Assembly: GCF_024399475.1 (NCBI RefSeq)
Contig: NZ_CP101620.1
Location: forward strand, 2,523,608-2,587,607
Length of the DNA: 64,000 nt
Source: Allocoprobacillus halotolerans
Lineage (GTDB): Bacteria > Bacillota_I > Bacilli_A > Erysipelotrichales > Coprobacillaceae
Direction: 5' to 3'
Shown: positions 18,028 to 27,517 of the stretch, piece after piece
Layout of the letters: each line of letters begins with the position of its first letter
How positions within the stretch are numbered: the first letter of the stretch is position 1
Notes under the pieces: generated by a model
What the model saw: only the letters and a program-made list of their open reading frames with translations
Told to the model about the DNA's origin: nothing
The model's database searches: none
Program-made: the position numbers and the translations under genes

Positions 18028-18392
18028 CTATTCTCCTTTACAAAGAAAAAACAGCCAAAGCTGTTTTTTAAATTTTTCAAAACGGTCGACATCAACAACA
18101 AAAACAGTTGCTCCACCAACCAATACATCTACCATGATCGGAGTAAAAAATTCTCCCATTTCAGTAGGTGGAACTGTAGGTTCCTTTTCTACACGTTTTC
18201 TTGCATGAGCCTTGATAATTTCAAGGGCTGGATCTACCTTATCATCGTTTGTTCCAATAAAAAAGTCGTATTTCCTTTCTTTAAAAAACCACCAGATGTT
18301 GCTAACTTCGTTACAAAGAAACCACCTTCAGTTAATGCTGTTTGAACTGAATTACTATCATCATTGTTTACAATTGCAATTATGAGTTTCAT
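18028..18392 (-). CDS. darA: Cyclic di-AMP receptor DarA/PstA-type PII-like protein (frameshifted at an A6 run)
   Basis: PII-like c-di-AMP receptor. Seen: MKLIIAIVNNDDSNSVQTALTEGGFFVTKLATSGGFLKKGNTTF, the family core, then after one added base in the A run at 18259-18264 FIGTNDDKVDPALEIIK, a long T-loop region and GGATVFVVDVDRFEKF. Usual length is about 109 residues. Here the frame runs on to about 121 through a terminator hairpin (KKQLWLFF is the hairpin translated), suggesting that a second small error hides the true stop after EKF. It heads the darA-folC unit with its own promoter. Confidence 0.85.
18046..18069 (-). terminator. Terminator at the end of darA
   Basis: AAAAAACAGC (18046-18055) pairs perfectly with GCTGTTTTTT (18060-18069), loop CAAA. 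It lies inside the apparent 3' end of darA and just before the folC ribosome site, so it may attenuate folC. Confidence 0.85.
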
Positions 18393-18415
18393 AGTCTTGC
18401 TCCTTTCTTTCTTCT

Positions 18416-18444
18416 ATCTTATCACTTTTTTAAGATAAGTACAA
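18416..18444 (-). promoter_or_regulatory. darA-folC promoter
   Basis: TTGTAC -35 (18444-18439), 17-base spacer, TAAGAT -10 (18421-18416). It lies next to the end of the dGTPase-like gene (stop at 18450). The spacer also contains a CTTATC/GATAAG inverted repeat. Confidence 0.55.
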
Positions 18445-18449
18445 TTTTT

Positions 18450-19637
18450 TTAATAGTCTTCAATCATTTCACCATGTTGTCGTGGTAAAAAACGTTCTTC
18501 ATAAAAACGCAAGGCATAACTGTCCGTCATACCTGAAAGATAATCACTGACAATTAATTCAATAGGAGTTTGTTGATAAACGGCACTCATTTTTTGTACA
18601 TGAGCACAAATTCCCTTTTGAGGATAATGTTGATATTTTAAATCATCATATAAAACATTGTATAATTCCTTGACCATACGGGTTAATTTTTCATTTTCCT
18701 TTAATAATGTAGGATGATGATGAATATGTGTAGAAATAAAAGTAAATAAAACTTCTAATGCCTGAAAGACTTCTTTGGAAAACTCAAGATAAGGTTTATG
18801 ATAACTATGAATGACCAAATCTCCAATCAAGCGATTAATAATAGCTTTATTATCTTTACCTAGCACCCTGATCACTTCTAATGGTAAATCTTCACTTGAA
18901 ATAATCCCTACTTTTATAGCATCTTCAATATCTTTACCAACATAGGAAATAACATCAGAAATACGCACCACACAACCTTCTAATGTCATTGGTAGAATTT
19001 TCAAAGAATAATCTTTTTCATGCCAGCATTTTTCATATTCATTCCAAAATTGTTCAACTGTTTTTTGACAATCAGGACGATAAACTGGTGATAATATTTC
19101 TCCATTATGACATAAAATACCATCAATAACTTGTAAAGATACATTATATCCCATTCCATTTCTTTCAATAAAAAGCAAATTTCTAACACTATTAGCATTA
19201 TGTGTAAAATAACCAAATTGTCTTTCAACAAGACAATCATTAATAGCTTTTTCACCAACATGCCCGTAAGGTGCATGTCCTAAATCATGTCCTAAAGCAA
19301 TGGCTTCAATTAAATCAAGATTTAAATTCAAACCTCTACCAATTTGTCTGGCAATACGAGAAACCCATTGAACATGTAAAGAACGTTTCGTAATATAAAC
19401 ATTACTAAAAAATGATAAAGCTTGTGTTTTATCAACATAACGACTATAACTTTTAGAATATAAAACACGATCAATATCTTCTTCATAAGGCCATCGAATA
19501 TCAAATTCTGTCCTTTCTTTCTTAGTATTTTTGACTTTAATACATTCACTGTTACGTGTTGCATAAGGTGATAACCTTTCATCAGCACGTTTTGTTTCCT
19601 TTAAAGAATCATGAATAATACGATCTTCAGCTTTCAT
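18450..19637 (-). CDS. dgt: dGTPase-like HD-domain triphosphohydrolase
   Basis: A 395-residue HD-superfamily protein resembling deoxyguanosinetriphosphate triphosphohydrolase, which removes triphosphate from dNTPs. Seen: RWPYEEDIDRVLYSKSYSRYVDKTQALSF (substrate region), the first metal His in SLHVQWVSRIARQIGRGL, HD motif ALGHDLGHAPYGHVGEKAI, and a later metal Asp in RISDVISYVGKDIEDA. Substrate range is not predictable; many family members act on several dNTPs. AAAGGATG precedes the ATG. It diverges from mutY with about 60 bases between them. Confidence 0.88.
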   Translation of the reverse strand: MKAEDRIIHDSLKETKRADERLSPYATRNSECIKVKNTKKERTEFDIRWPYEEDIDRVLYSKSYSRYVDKTQALSFFSNVYITKRSLHVQWVSRIARQIGRGLNLNLDLIEAIALGHDLGHAPYGHVGEKAINDCLVERQFGYFTHNANSVRNLLFIERNGMGYNVSLQVIDGILCHNGEILSPVYRPDCQKTVEQFWNEYEKCWHEKDYSLKILPMTLEGCVVRISDVISYVGKDIEDAIKVGIISSEDLPLEVIRVLGKDNKAIINRLIGDLVIHSYHKPYLEFSKEVFQALEVLFTFISTHIHHHPTLLKENEKLTRMVKELYNVLYDDLKYQHYPQKGICAHVQKMSAVYQQTPIELIVSDYLSGMTDSYALRFYEERFLPRQHGEMIEDY

Positions 19638-19696
19638 TTATAAACACATCCTTTTTCTTTTTACATTTTTTATAGTATAATACAAGCGGTGATTTG

Positions 19697-20722
19697 ATGC
19701 AAAACAATATACAAAACAATTTAATTTCATGGTACAACCAAAATCATCGTCATTTTCCATGGCGAGAAACAAATAATCCTTATTACATCTGGATTAGTGA
19801 AATCATGTTACAACAAACAACAACCGAGGCGGTCATTCCCTACTATATACGTTTTATTGAAACATTTGATACCATTGATAAACTTGCACAGGCTCCATTA
19901 GAAGAAGTTTATAAATTATGGGAAGGACTAGGATATTATCGTCGTGCCAAACATATTCATGAAACAGCAAAATTTATTGTAGAAAACTATCATGGGCAAT
20001 TTCCAACAACCTATCAGGAAATTTTAAAATTAAAGGGAATTGGTCCTTATACTGCTGGAGCCATTTGTTCCATTGCATATGGTTTTTCAACACCTGCCAT
20101 AGATGGTAATGTGTTAAGAATTATTTCGCGTCTATATGCCTTAACAGACAATATCGCTCTTAGTAAAACTCAAAAGAAGATTTCTCAAATTGTCAGCGAA
20201 CTATTAACAGGATATGATGCATCAGCGTTTAATCAGGGATTAATGGATTTAGGAGCAACTATCTGTCGTCCTTTAAACCCACAATGCCAACAATGTCCAA
20301 TCGCCTCTTTTTGTAAAGCAAAACAAACTGGACAAGAGAAAGTATTGCCCATTTCTATTAAAAATATAAAACATAAAGAACTGCAATATATTACAGGAAT
20401 TATTACTTATCAAAATCAATATTTTATGGTTCAAAATCCTGCTGGATTATTAGAAAATCTCTATGGTTTTGTCCAATATGAAATAGAAAGTCCTTATCGT
20501 TTCATAGAAGAATTTGAGAAAGAATATGATATTCCCTTATCTTTGATTTCCTATCACGGACAAGTAAAACATGTTTTTACACATCGCACATGGCACATGC
20601 ATATTTATCATTTTACACTTTCTCAACCATTACTTTCCATGTATGAATTAGATGATATTGCTAAAATTCCTGTTTCTACTGCTCATTTAAAAGTTTTAAA
20701 ACAATATCTTAAACAGATTTAA
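19697..20722 (+). CDS. mutY: A/G-specific adenine DNA glycosylase
   Basis: Removes adenine mispaired with 8-oxoguanine. The 341-residue protein has the helix-hairpin-helix with GVDG-like element (LKGIGPYTAGAICSIAYGF, AIDGNVLRI with the catalytic Asp), the catalytic Glu region EIMLQQTT, and the iron-sulfur ligands in ICRPLNPQCQQCPIASFC. The C-terminal NUDIX-like 8-oxoG recognition domain is present (LLENLYGFVQYEIES, HVFTHRTWHMHIYHF). The ATG at 19697 is chosen over the adjacent TTG; GGTGAT precedes it. A TATAAT lies at 19676-19681 with no good -35. Confidence 0.96.
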   Translation: MQNNIQNNLISWYNQNHRHFPWRETNNPYYIWISEIMLQQTTTEAVIPYYIRFIETFDTIDKLAQAPLEEVYKLWEGLGYYRRAKHIHETAKFIVENYHGQFPTTYQEILKLKGIGPYTAGAICSIAYGFSTPAIDGNVLRIISRLYALTDNIALSKTQKKISQIVSELLTGYDASAFNQGLMDLGATICRPLNPQCQQCPIASFCKAKQTGQEKVLPISIKNIKHKELQYITGIITYQNQYFMVQNPAGLLENLYGFVQYEIESPYRFIEEFEKEYDIPLSLISYHGQVKHVFTHRTWHMHIYHFTLSQPLLSMYELDDIAKIPVSTAHLKVLKQYLKQI

Positions 20723-20747
20723 AAAGTGGTTATTTTCATTTAAAATG

Positions 20748-20805
20748 GTACCTATAGAAAGGACAGTATGTTAACAGTACTGGCACCATCTATAGGTGCT
20801 TTTTT
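20748..20805 (+). terminator. Large structured terminator after mutY
   Basis: GTACCTATAGA (20748-20758) pairs with TCTATAGGTGC (20789-20799; one G-T pair), then six T. Inside the loop a second helix CAGTA/TACTG (20764-20768 with 20778-20782) encloses the palindrome TGTTAACA. It is larger than a simple terminator. Confidence 0.75.
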
Positions 20806-20901
20806 ATTATCAACATTACTGATAGGTGCAACAATTATGGCAAAAGTATTTTCACAGGAAGAAATTGATATTTTAAACAAATCTCTTTTCATACTTTATA
20901 A

Positions 20902-20931
20902 AATAAAAACTGCTGAACAACGTCAACAGTT
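20902..20931 (-). terminator. Terminator after phoH
   Basis: Minus strand AACTGTTGA (20931-20923) pairs with TCAGCAGTT (20916-20908; one G-T pair) followed by TTTTATTT. It begins at the phoH stop codon. Confidence 0.85.
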
Positions 20932-21894
20932 TACATATCATCATTTCTTTCATCATTTTCATAACATTCAATAATTCTTTGTACAACTGGATGTCTAACG
21001 ACATCTAAAGCAGTTAAATGTACAAAACGAATACCTTTCACATCTTTTAAAATATGCATAGCTTTCTTTAAGCCACTACCTACACCTTTAGGTAAATCAA
21101 TTTGTGTAATATCACCAGTAATAATCATTTTAGAATGAAAACCAAGTCTTGTTAAAAACATTTTCATTTGAGCATCTGTTGTATTTTGCGCTTCATCCAA
21201 AATAACATAAGCATCTTCTAGTGTACGTCCACGCATATAAGCCAGTGGTGCAATCTCAATAATACCTTTTTCAATATAACGTTCTGTTTTCTCTTGTCCT
21301 AACATATCATACAAAGCATCATAAAGTGGTCTTAAATAAGGGTCAACCTTTTCTTTTAAATCACCTGGTAAAAAGCCCAAACTTTCTCCAGCCTCAACAG
21401 CGGGTCTTGTCAAAACAATTTTTGGACTTCGTTATTCTTTAAAGCCTGAACTGCAAAAACAACTGCTAAATATGTTTTTCCTGTTCCTGCTGGTCCAATC
21501 CCAAACACAACATCATTGCGTTTCAATGCCTGATAATATTCTTTTTGTCCTAAGGTTTTAGGATAAATCAGTTTTCCATTAGAAGTACGTGCAATTTTAA
21601 TTTGATACAGTTCATCAATCTTATCTAATTGATGATGTTTTGCTAGATTTAAAGAATAAATAATATCTCTTTGAGAAATTGTTTTACCCTGTTTAACAAG
21701 TGTCAATAAAGTACGAATCATATCTTCTACTTGTTGATTTTTTCTTCTGTATCATCCAATACAATTTCATCCCCACGAACAATCAGCTCGCATTGCATGG
21801 CTTCTTCTAATAAATGTATATTTTCTTCCTGACGACCAAATAATCTTGATATTTCATCCATCGTGCATGTTTGTAGTTTTAAGATTTTCTTCAT
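20931..21894 (-). CDS. phoH: PhoH-like ATPase (two frameshifts)
   Basis: PhoH-family P-loop ATPase of about 321 residues, implicated in rRNA/RNA metabolism next to ybeY in many Firmicutes. The N-terminal part ([33 protein letters not shown]) is followed by [16 protein letters not shown], Walker [57 protein letters not shown] (Walker B) and [16 protein letters not shown]. Two breaks, at T6 (21738-21743) and T5 (21419-21423), are each repaired by one added base. The ATG at 21894 follows AAAGGAG and lies 41 bases inside the end of yqfD. Confidence 0.92.
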
Positions 21895-22818
21895 TCTTTT
21901 CTCCTTTGACTGCAATATCTTCAATAAGAGTATAATGCATCTTTAACGTTATTTTACTACGACTCCTTGTCATTTGTAAAACATTTTCTTTATCAATAAT
22001 AGCTCCTATAGGAATTTGACTTCGTATTTTTAATAAAAGCTGATAAAAGGCTTCAGCTCTATCTTGTTTAACATCACTCATACTTGCTTCATATTGATGA
22101 AAAGTATAAGCATAGACATGTCCTTCAACTGGAATAATCTTGGTTTTATTTTGTGTAGAAATAATCGTATTTTCAACTAATAAATCACCTTTTTTAACAT
22201 AATCATTCTTTTTAACCACAACATTTCCACTTTTAACATCTAAAGATTGAATCATGCCATCTTGATTAGCATATAAATTACGATAATCATCTTTTTTAAC
22301 ACTTTCTTGTTTACGTTTTGTATATTCAACGTGAAAAACACTCCCCGTTTGATAAACATTTATATATTCAACCTTATTTTTATATATATCCTTTAATTGT
22401 AATAATAAATCATTTAATTCTTGATAATTTTGAAGTGGTTTAAAAAAAGTAATATTTTCTTTTTGTAATGTCTTTTGAATATCATGATTAAGTTCAGGTA
22501 AAGTTCCATCTATTTGTATATCAAAAATAAGATATGAAGATAGAAAAAGACTGATGAAGAAAAAAGCACACCAATAAAATTTAAGTGCTGTCTTGATAAG
22601 AAAAAAACATATTTCAATAATCCTACAGTTTTGATATATTGATAAGGATATTCCCATTTTCTTAAACTATATCTTTGATAGACGGGTAAATAAAAGAAAA
22701 AATGTGTATCATGTTTTTGCAAATGTAATAATTTCAGTTTCTTCTTTTTAACAAATATTAATAAAGCATAGATAAATGTTTCATCAACACTATAATAATC
22801 ATACCCTATTTTCATCAT
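21854..22818 (-). CDS. yqfD: Sporulation protein YqfD (frameshifted at an A7 run)
   Basis: Membrane protein of about 321 residues of the YqfD family, needed for sporulation in Bacillus. It has a soluble N-terminal ~80 residues, a single strong transmembrane segment (FYWCAFFFISLFLSSYLIF) and a long outer domain with a beta-rich RNLYANQDGMIQSLDVKSGNVVVKKNDYVKKGDLLVEN stretch typical of the family. One base missing from the A run at 22601-22607 splits it. The start at 22818 lies inside the last codons of yqfC. The gene order rpsU-yqfC-yqfD-phoH matches Bacillus. Confidence 0.85.
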
Positions 22819-23002
22819 ACTCAATCACTTTCACATGTCCATGCAAACGGATTTCTTTTTGATCATAGTATTCCATCTGTAAATGATGTCCTCTAATAAT
22901 CAAAGTATAATCACGCATTTGAATTTTAAAAACATGACTATCCATCAAGAAAACCTCAAGAAAATCATATATACATAAACTTTCCTTATCAACAATGAGC
23001 AC
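22799..23002 (-). CDS. yqfC: YqfC/YabP family sporulation protein
   Basis: A 67-residue protein of the YabP/YqfC family, made in the mother cell during sporulation. Seen: the family's beta-rich pattern LIVDKESLCIYDFLEVFLMDSHVFKIQMRDYTLIIRGHHLQMEYYDQKEIRLHGHVKVIEY. The GTG start at 23002 is supported by GAGGTGG 4 bases upstream. Its 3' end overlaps the yqfD start. It follows rpsU after a terminator, so it may have its own sporulation promoter, not identified. Confidence 0.85.
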   Translation of the reverse strand: MLIVDKESLCIYDFLEVFLMDSHVFKIQMRDYTLIIRGHHLQMEYYDQKEIRLHGHVKVIEYDENRV

Positions 23003-23033
23003 AATACCACCTCAGTGGAATATATGATAAAAA

Positions 23034-23062
23034 ACAAAAAAGAAGAACCAAAAGTTCTTCTT
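23034..23062 (-). terminator. Terminator after rpsU
   Basis: Minus strand GAAGAAC (23060-23054) pairs with GTTCTTC (23048-23042), loop of 5, followed by a TTTTTT run. It overlaps the rpsU stop codon and precedes yqfC. Confidence 0.85.
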
Positions 23063-23243
23063 ATCTTTGTTTACCTTTATTTTTTCTAGCAGCTTCTGAT
23101 TTCATTTTACGTTTTAAACCAGGCTTAACATAAAATTCTCTTTTACGAGCTTCTGCAAGGGTACCTGTTCTAGAAACTTGTCTTTTAAAACGACGTAATG
23201 CATCATCTAATGATTCATTTTCTCTTACTACAGTTTTTGCCAT
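23061..23243 (-). CDS. rpsU: 30S ribosomal protein S21
   Basis: Small basic ribosomal protein of 60 residues, the usual length. It has the S21 signature: [49 protein letters not shown]. It binds near the anti-Shine-Dalgarno end of 16S rRNA and aids initiation. GGGGGAA precedes the ATG, and a clear vegetative promoter lies upstream. The terminator at its end isolates it from the sporulation genes yqfC and yqfD. Confidence 0.98.
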   Translation of the reverse strand: MAKTVVRENESLDDALRRFKRQVSRTGTLAEARKREFYVKPGLKRKMKSEAARKNKGKQR

Positions 23244-23282
23244 ATTGAACTTCCCCCTTTACTGACACGAAATACAAGCGTT

Positions 23283-23311
23283 ATTATACCTTGATACTCA
23301 CAGAAAATCAA
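23283..23311 (-). promoter_or_regulatory. rpsU promoter
   Basis: TTGATT -35 (23311-23306), 17-base spacer, TATAAT -10 (23288-23283), about 40 bases upstream of the rpsU ATG. Confidence 0.75.
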
Positions 23312-23354
23312 GTTTTTTTATATATTTCACGCTTGATATTTTCATTTTTTTGCT

Positions 23355-24008
23355 TTATTCATGATTCATCAATGAAATCCCTGATGAAGTTCCAATACGT
23401 GTCGCACCAGCTTCGACCATAGCTTCCATATCAGCAAATGTTTTTACACCACCACTTGCTTTGACTTCACATTGATCTCCTACTGTTTTTTTCATTAAAG
23501 CAACATCATAAACAGTGGCACCACCTGTTGAAAAACCAGTTGATGTTTTTACAAAAGCCGCATGTGCTTTCATTGCTTGTTTACAAGCTATGACTTTTTC
23601 TTCATCTGTTAATAAGCATGTTTCAATAATCACTTTCACACAATGCCCTTGACTCGCATCAACAACATCTTGAATATCTTGATAAACCATTTCAATATCA
23701 CCAGCTTTTAAAGCACCAATATTAATAACCATATCTACTTCATCAGCACCTTCTTCAATAGCTTTTTGAGTTTCAAATGCTTTCACAGTAGAAGTATTGG
23801 CTCCTAATGGGAATCCAATCACTGTACACACTTTGACATCGCTATCTTTTAAATATTCTGCACAATAGTTAACCCATGTTGGATTTACACAAACAGATGC
23901 AAAATCATATTGCTTTGCTTCTTCACATAATTTTGTAATATCATCTTTTGTTGCGTTTGCTTTTAAAACTGTGTGATCAATAAATTTGTTCCATTTCTTT
24001 TCCATCAT
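23355..24008 (-). CDS. deoC: Deoxyribose-phosphate aldolase
   Basis: Class I aldolase that splits 2-deoxyribose 5-phosphate to acetaldehyde and glyceraldehyde 3-phosphate in nucleoside salvage. The 217-residue TIM barrel has [12 protein letters not shown], the aldolase core [33 protein letters not shown], the Schiff-base lysine in [14 protein letters not shown] and [29 protein letters not shown]. Three ATG codons in a row follow AAAGGAG; the second is taken as start. The gene overlaps the end of murE by 32 bases, so it is probably cotranscribed with it. Confidence 0.96.
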   Translation of the reverse strand: MMEKKWNKFIDHTVLKANATKDDITKLCEEAKQYDFASVCVNPTWVNYCAEYLKDSDVKVCTVIGFPLGANTSTVKAFETQKAIEEGADEVDMVINIGALKAGDIEMVYQDIQDVVDASQGHCVKVIIETCLLTDEEKVIACKQAMKAHAAFVKTSTGFSTGGATVYDVALMKKTVGDQCEVKASGGVKTFADMEAMVEAGATRIGTSSGISLMNHE

Positions 24009-25457
24009 CATCTTCTCCTTTAAAAATTTTATAAATTGCTTCTAAAGCAACATATTTATCTCCAGGATAAGGATCATTTCCAATGGCAGATGCCATAAAC
24101 TGTTCATGTCCTTTCCCAAGAATCAAAATAATATCATTGCGATTAGCTATTTCAATAGCCTGTTCAATCGCAATACGACGATCTTCTATAATAACACTTA
24201 CAGGTTTTTCAATATATTTTTGAATATCTAAACAAATATCTTGAATATCTTCATCTCGATTATCTTCAGCCGTTAAAATGACCTGATCACAATACTGATT
24301 TGCTAATTTACCAATCTTTTGTCGTTTATTGTAATTCTTTTTACCCGGTGCCCCAAATACAGCAATAATACGACCATCTTTTTTTACTTTTTGGGCAAAT
24401 TGAAAGACTTTTTCAAAGCTTTTAGCATGTTGACAATAATCAACAATCACATGAAATGGATAAGGATGTTTTAAAAGTTCCATACGTCCATCTACACCTT
24501 GAACATTTTCAACCATATTAATGATTTGAGCTATTGGTATTTCTAACGCTAATAAAGCAGTAATGACAGCTAACACATTGGAAATATTGAATCGGCCCAA
24601 AATAGGTACAGAAACATGTCTCATTTCTTCATTAACCTGTAAATCAAATTCAGTATGATCAATAAAAATCTCAATATTTCTTGCCATGACATCTGCCCTA
24701 TGTTCTATTCCATAAGTCAAAATATGACATTTTACTTCATCTTTAACCAGATTATAAAAACGTACTTCATCCGTATTTAAAATAGCATATCCTTTTTCAT
24801 CAAGTAATGAAAATAATTTAGCTTTAGAAGCCATTAGATTTTCCATAGTTCCATGAAAATCAAGATGTTCTTCATAAACATTTGTAAAAATACCTATATC
24901 AAAATGAACACTATCAACTCTTTTTAATGCTAAACCATGACTGGAAACTTCCAATGTTACACCTTTCACATCTTTTTTAACCATATCATTTAAATGTCTT
25001 TGAAGGAAAATTGTTTCAGGTGTTGTATAAGGGCATTGTTCAATAATGCCAGCATATTCAATATTGTTAGTTCCAATATAGCCCATTTTTAAATATTTTG
25101 ATAACGCATTTTTAATCATTAAAGCCACGATTGTTTTGCCACTGGAGCCAGTCACACCAATCATTGTCATCTTGTAACTAGGATGATCATAAAATAAATC
25201 GCAACCCTATTCAATTCATCTAAAACATTATCAACTTTAATATACAAAACATCTTTATGCTTAAATGTGAGAGGTTTAGAATAAACAATACATTTGGCAC
25301 CTTGAAAAATAGCATCTTCAATATATTTATGTCCATCAACACTTAAACCATCAATACAAAAGAATATCGAATCTTTTCCAACATAACGTGAATCACTATA
25401 AATGGATTGAATTTTAAAATCAGCATCAACTGCAAATAATTCATTAATTTTCTTCAC
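23977..25457 (-). CDS. murE: MurE-like Mur ligase, divergent (frameshifted at an A4 run)
   Basis: About 493 residues after one added base at 25191-25194. Mur-ligase motifs are present: [18 protein letters not shown] (MurE-type N-terminal domain), ATP loop [60 protein letters not shown] and GKGHEQF. MurE adds the third amino acid of the peptidoglycan stem. Two places differ from most MurE: the VDYAHTPDSLEK segment reads [12 protein letters not shown], and the DNP(R) amino-acid selector reads AEDNRDED. It could be a second, specialised ligase beside a standard MurE elsewhere. It follows mtaB with a 14-base overlap. Confidence 0.82.
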
Positions 25458-26750
25458 TCACAACACTTCCTATCAATATCGTATCTTGACATTCTTCAAT
25501 CAACACACGATAAATATGCCCTACTGAATCTTTTGATAATTTTGTTTTCACTTTTAAATAATTCGATGCATGACCAATCATTGCATCACCATCAGGTTCT
25601 TCAATTAAGACTTCTAAAGTTTTTCCAATTTGCTTATAAGCAAAATCATGTTGTAATTGATGTGATAACTCCATCAATGTTTTCACTCTTTGATGTTTGG
25701 TTTTTCCATCTACCTGTTCTTTCATTCTAGCAGCTGGTGTGCCTTTTCGTGGTGAGTATGGAAAAACATGTAATTGGTTAAAATGCATCTCTTCAATCCA
25801 TTTATATGTAGATTGAAAATCTTCATCTGTTTCACCAGGGAAACCAACAATCACATCAGTTGTAATAGATAAACTTGGTAACTTAACTTTAAGTTCCTGA
25901 ATTTTTTGAGCGAATTCTTTCGTTGTATAATGACGATTCATCTTCTTTAAGATTTTATCACATCCTGATTGAATAGGAATATGTAAATGATCAACAATGA
26001 TTGGAGATGTCGCAATTAAATCAATGATTTCATGAGTGATTTGACTCATTTCAATAGATGAAATTCTCAGTCTTTTTAACCCTTTAACTTGTGTAGTTAA
26101 ATCAACCAATAAATCATAAAAACTATAATCATCAAAATCTTGACCATAGCCAGCTGTATGAATACCTGTTAAAACAATTTCAACAAAACCATGTTCCACT
26201 AATTTTTGAGCTTGTTTTAAAACACTATCTTTATCTCTTGAACGAATTCTCCCCTTGCATAAGGAATAATACAATACGTACAAAAGTTATTGCAACCATC
26301 TTGAATCTTTAAAAAGGCTCGTGTATTTCTTGTAAATTCATCAATATCTAAATCTTCAAAACGTGATAGTTTCATCACATCTGCCACATGAATAACAGTT
26401 TGTTTCGTACGTCTATATTCTTCGACAAATTCCACAATACGATTTCTAAACTGCGTTCCTAAAACAACGCCAACTCCTTCAATTTGAGCGACCTCTTCAC
26501 TGGCTACTTGACTATAACATCCCACAACACATACTGTCGCTTGAGGGTTTTGTCGAATCGCTTTACGAATCATTTGACGTGATTTAGAATCACCCGTATT
26601 GGTTACAGTACATGTATTTATCACATACACATCAGCCAATTCTTTAAAATCAACACTCTCATATCCGGCATCATGAAAAAGCTTCAGCATTGCTTCCGAT
26701 TCATACGTATTGACTTTACAACCCAATGTTAAAAATGCAACTTTTTTCAT
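25444..26750 (-). CDS. mtaB: tRNA t6A37 methylthiotransferase MtaB (frameshifted at a C4 run)
   Basis: Radical-SAM methylthiotransferase of about 435 residues that converts t6A37 to ms2t6A37 in tRNA. The N-terminal domain holds the auxiliary iron-sulfur cysteines (FLTLGCKVN, NTCTVTN, VVGCYSQ). The radical SAM motif is DGCNNFCTYCIIPYARG. A C-terminal TRAM-type segment (KTLEVLIEEPDGDAMIGHASNYLKVK) follows. The frame breaks just after the radical SAM cysteines in four C at 26251-26254; one more base restores GRIRSRD. In Bacillus the same neighbours (rsmE, mtaB, then rpsU) occur. Confidence 0.93.
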
Positions 26751-26761
26751 AAAAATCCTTT

Positions 26762-27496
26762 CTACTTATATTTCTTAATAATTTTCTTATAATTTTTTAA
26801 AGATATATATTCTAAATCTTTCAATTTTTCTAAACAATCACGATATAAATAATTTTCAATATCATAAGCAATCTGTTTCACATCATCTAATAATACATCA
26901 CATTTAGCTTTATCATCTTGAATAATCACTTTATTTAAAAATTCATGATTATCTTTTTTAAAGATATAAATTGTTTTTAACGGATCAAAATACATACAAA
27001 TATGACGTTCATCTTCATAAACATTTTGCAAAGATGTAAAACCTGTTCGAAAAATACCATAACCATACATATCAATAGGTGTTTGCAGATTAACTTGAAA
27101 ATTTTGAACATATTCACGATGTTGTTTTAATAATAACATTTGATAATCATGTGTATATCGTTGATTGACAAAAGGTTCAAGATATGGAATATAAATCGTT
27201 ACTTGACTTTCTTGATCAACAAAATGTGGTGCTGTTTCTAGTAATTTAGCAATATCATTATTAAACATTTTTCGTTTTTCATCATAATTTAAATAATCTA
27301 ATAAATCATAATGTTGATTTAAAAAAGCTTCATATATATTTTCAATTTGATTTTGTGTTAATAAACCACGATAAATAATTTCATATGAAAATAAATCAAA
27401 TGCAGATTTGATCTTAGAAGATAAACCCATCTTTTCTAGAAAAGAACGATGATTTTCTATATCTTGATATAATTGTGTTTGAGAAAGTAATATCAA
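26762..27496 (-). CDS. Hypothetical protein between rsmE and mtaB
   Basis: A 244-residue soluble protein not recognised. No signal peptide, membrane segment or nucleotide-binding motif is visible. It is rich in Tyr, Asp, Asn and Lys and looks mainly helical in the first 100 residues (SQTQLYQDIENHRSFLEKMGLSSKIKSAF). The middle part has YIPYLEPFVNQRYTHDYQ and YGYGIFRTGFTSLQNVYEDERHICMYFDPLKTIYIF, which may be a beta sheet. It lies in a run of tRNA/rRNA modification genes, which is the only hint of role. Confidence 0.75.
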   Translation of the reverse strand: MILLSQTQLYQDIENHRSFLEKMGLSSKIKSAFDLFSYEIIYRGLLTQNQIENIYEAFLNQHYDLLDYLNYDEKRKMFNNDIAKLLETAPHFVDQESQVTIYIPYLEPFVNQRYTHDYQMLLLKQHREYVQNFQVNLQTPIDMYGYGIFRTGFTSLQNVYEDERHICMYFDPLKTIYIFKKDNHEFLNKVIIQDDKAKCDVLLDDVKQIAYDIENYLYRDCLEKLKDLEYISLKNYKKIIKKYK

Positions 27497-27517
27497 CTCC
27501 TATCTTATTCAAACTTT

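Noticed and set aside
20768-20974. 68-codon plus-strand frame with a hydrophobic N-terminus
   Set aside because: Its start lies in the mutY terminator and its end runs through the phoH terminator and the phoH stop; no family resemblance. Kept only as a low-interest finding, not as a gene.
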